Below are positions 59,434-64,000 of a stretch of DNA of 64,000 bases, in pieces. The position numbers were made by a program, and so were the translations under genes. The notes beneath the pieces were generated by a model. It worked only from the letters and a program-made list of their open reading frames with translations. It made no database searches and was not told the origin of the DNA. The number at the start of each line of letters is the position of its first letter. The first letter of the stretch is position 1. The stretch is from TWA4 sp034086685 (GTDB lineage: Bacteria; Bacillota; Clostridia; Lachnospirales; Lachnospiraceae): NCBI GenBank assembly GCA_034086685.1, contig JAXDZY010000133.1:1-64000 (forward strand). The letters are read 5' to 3'.

Positions 59434-61026
59434 ATGCAGTATAATGACTGGTTTTTTGTAATTATTTTCCTGCCTGCGGCGGTGATGCTGTATTATCTGC
59501 TGCCGCTGCGGCTGCGCTATCTGGCCCTGCTGATTTCCAGCGCCGCTTTCTATCTGCTTTCCTGCGGCGGACGGATCCTGATCCTGCTTGCCACCACCCT
59601 TCTGGTATACGTGACAGGTATTTGTCTGGAAAAAATCCAGCTGGAATTTCAGGAACGGAAAAAAGGGCTGCCAAAAGAGGAGCGCAAACTGTTAAAAAAG
59701 GAGACAGAGAAAAAGAAACGCCGCGTGCTTGTTTTTTCCTGTCTCCTGCTGTTTGCCATCCTCTTTTCCGTAAAATATCTGAATTTCTTCTGCCAGAATC
59801 TGAACCTTCTGCTGGACAGATTCCGGATTTCCTCTCAGATCCCCGTTTTTCACCTGATGATGCCTCTGGGTGTTTCCTTCTATACGCTTTCCGCAGCCAG
59901 CTACCTCATCGATATTTCCCGCGGAACCTGTCAGGCTCAGAGAAATTACCTGAAGCTTCTTCTTTTCCTTTTCTTTTTCCCCGTCATTGTGGAGGGGCCG
60001 ATCTCCCGCTATCATCAGCTGGGAAAACAGCTGGAAGAAGGACATCCTTTCTGCTATGAAACATTCTGTGAAGGTCTGCAGCTGATCTTATGGGGGCTGC
60101 TGAAAAAAGTGCTTATTGCAGACAGGCTCAGTCTCTACGTAAAGTACGTATTTAATTCCTGGGCAGATGTTCCTTCGCCCATCATTATTCTGGGCGTATG
60201 CTGCTATACCTGTCAGATCTATATGGAATTTTCCGGATGTATGGATATGGTAACCGGCATCGCCGCACTGTTCGGCATTGAACTGGAATCAAACTTCAGG
60301 CGCCCTTTCTTTTCCAGAAGCGTCAATGAATTCTGGAGACGGTGGCATATAACGCTGGGCAGCTGGCTGAGAGATTATATTTTCTATCCGATTTCCATCA
60401 GCCGACCCTTTCAGAACCTGACAAAGAAGACCAGAGAATACATGAAACCCTACTATGCTTCCTGCCTTCCCATGATTGCGGCGCTGTTTGCCGTATGGTT
60501 CGGCAACGGCATCTGGCATGGCGCTGAGTGGAAATATATTTTCTACGGTCTGTATTATTACACGATCGTCGTTCTGGGCATGCTGCTGGAGCCGCTGTTT
60601 GTAAAAGTCACAGGGGCACTGTCCATCAACCGGGAAAGCAGGATCTATCATGGTTTTCAGATATTCCGGACATTCTGCCTTGTGAATCTGGGGATGCTGA
60701 TCTTCCGTGCCGACGGACTTAGAGAAGCCGGAAAAATGTTTTTTGCCATTTTCCGAAACGGCATGACCGGAAAAGAAACCCTGTCACAGGCTCTGCTCGG
60801 TCACCGGATCGGTCTTATGGAATGGTCCATGTTCCTTGCCTTTCTCCTTCTGGTCATCGTCATCGGAATTCTGCAGGAAAGAGGAATCCGTATCCGGAAA
60901 ACCATCAGCAGCCGCGCTCTGCCGGTACGCTGGTGTGTCTATCTGGCAGCCATCTGTCTTCTGGCAGCAGCAGGCGCTTATGGTCCCGGATACGGAACCG
61001 TGGATTTCATCTATGCCCAATTTTGA
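59434..61026 (+). CDS. MBOAT-family O-acyltransferase (DltB/AlgI-like)
   Basis: A 530-residue polytopic membrane protein with about eleven hydrophobic segments. MBOAT signatures are MPLGVSFYTLSAASYLID, FWRRWHITLGSWLRDYIFYP and the catalytic His362 in GNGIWHGAEWKY. DltB is about 400 residues; this one is nearer AlgI/PatA size, with a charged Glu/Lys loop (about 65-97). The family moves an acyl group from a cytoplasmic carrier through the membrane to an extracellular acceptor. It starts 3 nt after the carrier gene, using a ribosome site inside its end. Confidence 0.9.
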   Translation: MQYNDWFFVIIFLPAAVMLYYLLPLRLRYLALLISSAAFYLLSCGGRILILLATTLLVYVTGICLEKIQLEFQERKKGLPKEERKLLKKETEKKKRRVLVFSCLLLFAILFSVKYLNFFCQNLNLLLDRFRISSQIPVFHLMMPLGVSFYTLSAASYLIDISRGTCQAQRNYLKLLLFLFFFPVIVEGPISRYHQLGKQLEEGHPFCYETFCEGLQLILWGLLKKVLIADRLSLYVKYVFNSWADVPSPIIILGVCCYTCQIYMEFSGCMDMVTGIAALFGIELESNFRRPFFSRSVNEFWRRWHITLGSWLRDYIFYPISISRPFQNLTKKTREYMKPYYASCLPMIAALFAVWFGNGIWHGAEWKYIFYGLYYYTIVVLGMLLEPLFVKVTGALSINRESRIYHGFQIFRTFCLVNLGMLIFRADGLREAGKMFFAIFRNGMTGKETLSQALLGHRIGLMEWSMFLAFLLLVIVIGILQERGIRIRKTISSRALPVRWCVYLAAICLLAAAGAYGPGYGTVDFIYAQF

Positions 61027-61050
61027 TCAATCAACAGGAGCAAATACGAT

Positions 61051-62076
61051 ATGATGCAAACAAGCAATAAAAATACATTTTTCAAAAAACATAAAAAACC
61101 GGTAAAAGCACTGCTGTTCTGCCTGATTCTGGTTATACTTCTGCAATCGCTGTCCTGCCTGTCCGTAATCACGCTCCGTAATCCGGACCCTATGGCAGAC
61201 AGCAGTCCCTGGGGAATTTTCGAAGAACCGGAAAATACCGTAGATTTCGTTGCCATCGGCAACAGCAATGTCCGCAGCGGAATCATTCCCATGCAGCTCT
61301 GGAAAGATTACGGCATCACCGGCTACACCTGGGGCGAACCCGGCGTGGATCCTTTCGACGCAGAGCTGTACCTGAAAAAAATATTCAAAAAACAGTCGCC
61401 TTCCGTAATCGTTCTGGAAGCCAGCTTCTTTTTCCGCAACACCACCCTGACAGAAAACCTGAACAGCTGCGTAAAAGCCAGTCTTGCCTCCGTCTGCCCG
61501 CTGATTTCCTATCACCGGACACTGACCAAACTGTTTCAATATCCCGTATGGGAGCTGATACAGGCATCCCACTCCGTTACCAAGGGATATTATGTGAATT
61601 TTAATACCAAATCCAGCAAAAAGGGCAAAAGTTATATGAAAGAGAAGGATTCCTTCGATGAAGTTCTCAGCCCCATTGTGGAAAAACAGGTGCTGAAGAT
61701 TGAACAGCTGTGTGAAGAAAACGGGGCGCAGCTGATCATTGCCGCACTTCCGTCAACATCAGACTGGGAATATCAGTACCATGAACAGACACAGGAATTC
61801 TGCAGCCGGAACGGACTGGAATTTCTGGATATGAATACCTCCGATGTTCTTAAAGATATGGGACTGAACTGGAAAAAAGATACCCGGGACGGCGGCACGC
61901 ATATGAATTATTACGGAGCCGGCCTGGTCACCGGATATCTCGGTGCATATCTGGCAGAACACCATCCCATGACCGATTTCCGCGGAAAAGACGGATATCA
62001 CCAATGGGATGAGGACTGCAGGTATTTTTACAACGGTATTGCGCAGCTTGAAGCCGAACGGCAGAAGAAAAAATAG
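61051..62076 (+). CDS. Membrane-anchored SGNH-hydrolase-like protein (DltD/AlgJ role)
   Basis: A 341-residue protein with a basic N-terminus, one membrane anchor (ALLFCLILVILLQSLSCLSVI, about 20-42) and an extracellular SGNH-like domain. Ser72 lies in IGNSNVRSG. Near the C-terminus RDGGTHMNYYG supplies Asp280 and His284. Such proteins partner MBOAT enzymes (DltD, AlgJ/AlgX, PatB) and complete the transfer to the polymer. It is 24 nt after the MBOAT gene and ends 5 nt from the convergent MATE stop, with no terminator visible between them. Confidence 0.82.
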   Translation: MMQTSNKNTFFKKHKKPVKALLFCLILVILLQSLSCLSVITLRNPDPMADSSPWGIFEEPENTVDFVAIGNSNVRSGIIPMQLWKDYGITGYTWGEPGVDPFDAELYLKKIFKKQSPSVIVLEASFFFRNTTLTENLNSCVKASLASVCPLISYHRTLTKLFQYPVWELIQASHSVTKGYYVNFNTKSSKKGKSYMKEKDSFDEVLSPIVEKQVLKIEQLCEENGAQLIIAALPSTSDWEYQYHEQTQEFCSRNGLEFLDMNTSDVLKDMGLNWKKDTRDGGTHMNYYGAGLVTGYLGAYLAEHHPMTDFRGKDGYHQWDEDCRYFYNGIAQLEAERQKKK

Positions 62077-62081
62077 TCCCA

Positions 62082-63431
62082 TCATACGTCTGCTGCGGAT
62101 ATTTTCCCGGAAACCTTTCTGACACACCAGAAGCAGGTGGGAACAATATAGCAGCAGGCTGCAACCCATGCCGTCTGATCGGCAAAACAGATGGCCGTAA
62201 AGCCATAGGATTTTACAAATACCACACTGACAATGATTCTTGCAAACATTTCCATTACACCGGAAAATACAGCCCTTCCTGAATAGCCCAGTCCCTGTGT
62301 GCTGAGGCGGCATACATTCAGAATGGCCAGACACCAGAAGAAGAAACCAAGGCAGCGCAGATATTTTGCAGCCGCATCCAGCACTTCCGCAGCTGAACCG
62401 CTTACAAAAAGCTGCGATAAGGTTCTTCCGCCGAAAATCAGGACAAGACCTGCACAGATTCCGTAAAAGATACTGATGCCCAGACCTTCCCATATACCCT
62501 TCCGGATCCGGTCCGCACGGCCCGCACCCAGATTCTGTCCGCAGAAGACGGACACTGCGTTGGCAATGGCATCAAAGGGACACATAACAAACTGCTTGAT
62601 GCGCATGGCTGCCGTAAATCCGGAAACATAAACACTTCCCAGTCCGTTGTTGGCTGACTGCATCACCATACTGCCGATGGCGGTTATGGAAAACTGAAGT
62701 CCCATGGGAAGTCCCATCACCAGCATGGTTCCTACCGCCCCTGATTTAACATGACAGTTTTTAGAAGACAGATGGAGCAGTTCCACCCGTTTCACAATAA
62801 AAACAAGACACAGAATCCCGCTCACTGCCTGCGCCGTTATGGTCGCAGCGGCTGCACCGGCCACACCCCATTTTAGTACCAGAATGCAGAACAGATCCAG
62901 CCCTACATTCAGGACCGTGGAAAATGCCAGAAAGAAAAAAGGCGTTCTGCTGTCCCCTACCGAACGCAGGATACCGGACAGCAGATTATAAAGCAGCGTA
63001 AAGGGAATTCCCAGAAACAGAATCAGCAGATACTGATAGGCTCCCTCGTAAATATTGTCCGGAGTTGACAGAATCCTGAGGATCTGCGGACAGAGGATAC
63101 TGCAGACGCAGGTCAGGATCACCGCCGTGATTCCCGTCAGAAACAGGGCATGAAAAATATAATTTCTCATCCCCTCATAATCACGGGCGCCAAATCGCTG
63201 CGACACCGGAATACCGAATCCGCTGCACATTCCCATACAGAATCCAAGCACAAGAAACTGCACACTGCTGGAAGCTCCCACACTGGCCAGAGCCTCCGTA
63301 CCCAGCACTCTTCCCACAATTGCAGCATCAATAATATTATAGGTCTGCTGCAGAAGATTGCCGACCAATAAAGGAAGGGCAAACTGCAGCATCAGCTGAA
63401 ACGGCCTGCCCTCTGTCATACTTTTTGTCAT
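62082..63431 (-). CDS. MATE-family efflux transporter
   Basis: A second, 449-residue MATE protein. It opens MTKSMTEGRPFQLMLQFALPLLVGNLLQQTYNIIDAAIVGR, the typical N-lobe start, with a basic GARDYEGMRNY loop and about twelve spans. I start at ATG 63431 behind GAGAGGAAG; the open frame extends 123 nt upstream through an inverted repeat. It is not closely similar to the MATE protein at 51642 by eye, so they are not a recent duplication. It converges on the SGNH gene. Substrate unknown. Confidence 0.93.
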   Translation of the reverse strand: MTKSMTEGRPFQLMLQFALPLLVGNLLQQTYNIIDAAIVGRVLGTEALASVGASSSVQFLVLGFCMGMCSGFGIPVSQRFGARDYEGMRNYIFHALFLTGITAVILTCVCSILCPQILRILSTPDNIYEGAYQYLLILFLGIPFTLLYNLLSGILRSVGDSRTPFFFLAFSTVLNVGLDLFCILVLKWGVAGAAAATITAQAVSGILCLVFIVKRVELLHLSSKNCHVKSGAVGTMLVMGLPMGLQFSITAIGSMVMQSANNGLGSVYVSGFTAAMRIKQFVMCPFDAIANAVSVFCGQNLGAGRADRIRKGIWEGLGISIFYGICAGLVLIFGGRTLSQLFVSGSAAEVLDAAAKYLRCLGFFFWCLAILNVCRLSTQGLGYSGRAVFSGVMEMFARIIVSVVFVKSYGFTAICFADQTAWVAACCYIVPTCFWCVRKVSGKISAADV

Positions 63432-63463
63432 ACGTAACTTCCTCTCCCTTTTATAACTGACTG

Positions 63464-63498
63464 GCAGCTGTGCAGAACCTGAAATTCTGTACAGCTGC
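63464..63498 (-). promoter_or_regulatory. Long inverted repeat in the MATE leader
   Basis: GCAGCTGTGCAGAA (63464-63477) and TTCTGTACAGCTGC (63485-63498) match with one mismatch across 14 bp. It lies between a likely -10 (TATTAT/TATAAC, about 63525-63535 on the minus strand) and the ribosome site. It may be an operator or an RNA hairpin; there is no T-run. Confidence 0.5.
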
Positions 63499-63560
63499 AC
63501 CAGGTCGAACAAAAACAACTCTTTAGTTATAATACCGGTTTCGAAAGCCGTCAATCCTTT

Positions 63561-64000
63561 TTACGAAATCCGTCCGTTTTCCATCTCGTACACCACATCC
63601 GCCACATTCATGGTTGATTTTCTATGAGATACCAGAACCACCGTTTTCTTTTCCGCCGATTCTTTCAGTGACTTTAATATGATGCCTTCGTTCAGGGAAT
63701 CCAGATTGCTGGTGGGCTCGTCCATAAGGATCATGGGTGCATCATGGAGAAAAGCTCTCGCAATGCCGATCCGCTGTTTTTCACCGCCTGACAGGGTATC
63801 TCCCAGCTCGCCCACCTCCGTATCATATCCCTTTGGAAGCGTCATAATAAAATCATGAATCGATGCTTTTTCTGCTGCTTCCATGATTTCTTTTCTTTCC
63901 GCACCCGGTTTCGCAATAGCGATATTGTTGGCAATAGAATCGTGGAACAGATGGGTTTCCTGTGTTACATAGCTTTCCATATTCCGCATATGCTTTGTCG
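63561..64000 (-). CDS. ABC exporter ATP-binding domain (C-terminal part, runs off the window)
   Basis: About 146 codons of an ABC ATPase, open to the window edge. Visible are the Q-loop (YVTQETHLF), D-helix region, signature LSGGEKQRIGIARAFL, Walker B plus D-loop MILMDEPTSNLD and the H-loop VSHRKST. Walker A lies beyond the edge. The pattern is that of exporter-type half-transporters (MsbA/CydD-like) whose membrane domain would precede it. It ends 130 nt before the MATE start on the same strand. Substrate cannot be assigned. Confidence 0.9.
   Translation of the reverse strand, partial: TKHMRNMESYVTQETHLFHDSIANNIAIAKPGAERKEIMEAAEKASIHDFIMTLPKGYDTEVGELGDTLSGGEKQRIGIARAFLHDAPMILMDEPTSNLDSLNEGIILKSLKESAEKKTVVLVSHRKSTMNVADVVYEMENGRIS

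Noticed and set aside
51642..63431. The two MATE genes as a recent duplication
   Set aside because: Their N-terminal and loop sequences differ clearly, apart from general family motifs, and the neighbourhoods are unrelated.

Overview
The window reads as one stretch of a Clostridia chromosome, most likely Lachnospiraceae. Supporting this are the AddA/AddB nuclease, the order rpsT / gpr-spoIIP / lepA-hemW, the block rimP-nusA-ylxR-ylxQ-infB-rbfA-nrnA-truB-ribF, moderate GC with A/T-rich promoters, and strong GGAGG ribosome sites with frequent TTG and GTG starts. gpr and spoIIP indicate an endospore former. I see no phage, insertion sequence, CRISPR array or rRNA; the window is mostly core genome with accessory genes between.

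Layout. 1-4 kb: rlmH, a small two-span membrane protein, a PHP phosphoesterase, and an unrecognised 496-residue protein behind a palindromic promoter. 4-14 kb (minus strand): pyrC-pyrK-pyrD-pyrE, two short membrane proteins, an unusually long M29 aminopeptidase, then purE-purM-purN-purD, so late pyrimidine and mid-pathway purine synthesis sit back to back. 14-19 kb: aldehyde dehydrogenase, iron-type alcohol dehydrogenase and an SCP2-like protein, then hemW and lepA. 20-28 kb: spoIIP, gpr, rpsT, a YfcE-type phosphodiesterase, threonine aldolase, pncB and holA. 28-36 kb: addA/addB and a secreted NlpC/P60 hydrolase. 36-46 kb: the translation and transcription block, an exonuclease and a DUF4261 protein. 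46-50 kb: a FadR-type regulator, tRNA-Pro and tRNA-Glu, a lone A24 prepilin peptidase, a NYN-domain protein, and mntP under a manganese (yybP-ykoY) riboswitch. 50-56 kb: degV, a MATE transporter, larC, larB and an FAD oxidoreductase.

56-62 kb holds the most interesting unit. An OmpR-type response regulator without an adjacent kinase precedes four genes that look like dlt: adenylating ligase, carrier protein, MBOAT acyltransferase and SGNH protein. The order is A-C-B-D, not A-B-C-D. The ligase has lost the Asp that holds the alpha-amino group (FDxS reads FSMS) and the Cys beside D-alanine (CGE reads AGE), and the carrier has TS in place of DS. I infer that it loads something other than D-alanine and decorates an extracellular polymer with it. 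The promoter region carries two pairs of TTAAGA repeats spaced exactly 11 bp, which fits control by the adjacent regulator. The window ends with a second MATE transporter behind a long inverted repeat and the end of an ABC exporter ATPase.

Several leaders may hold regulatory RNA: a possible pseudoknot before the FadR-type gene, a branched element before larB, attenuator-like hairpins before rimP-nusA and before the ligase gene, and a 170-nt leader before the NlpC/P60 gene. Assignments rest on reading motifs by eye; no searches or folding were run.
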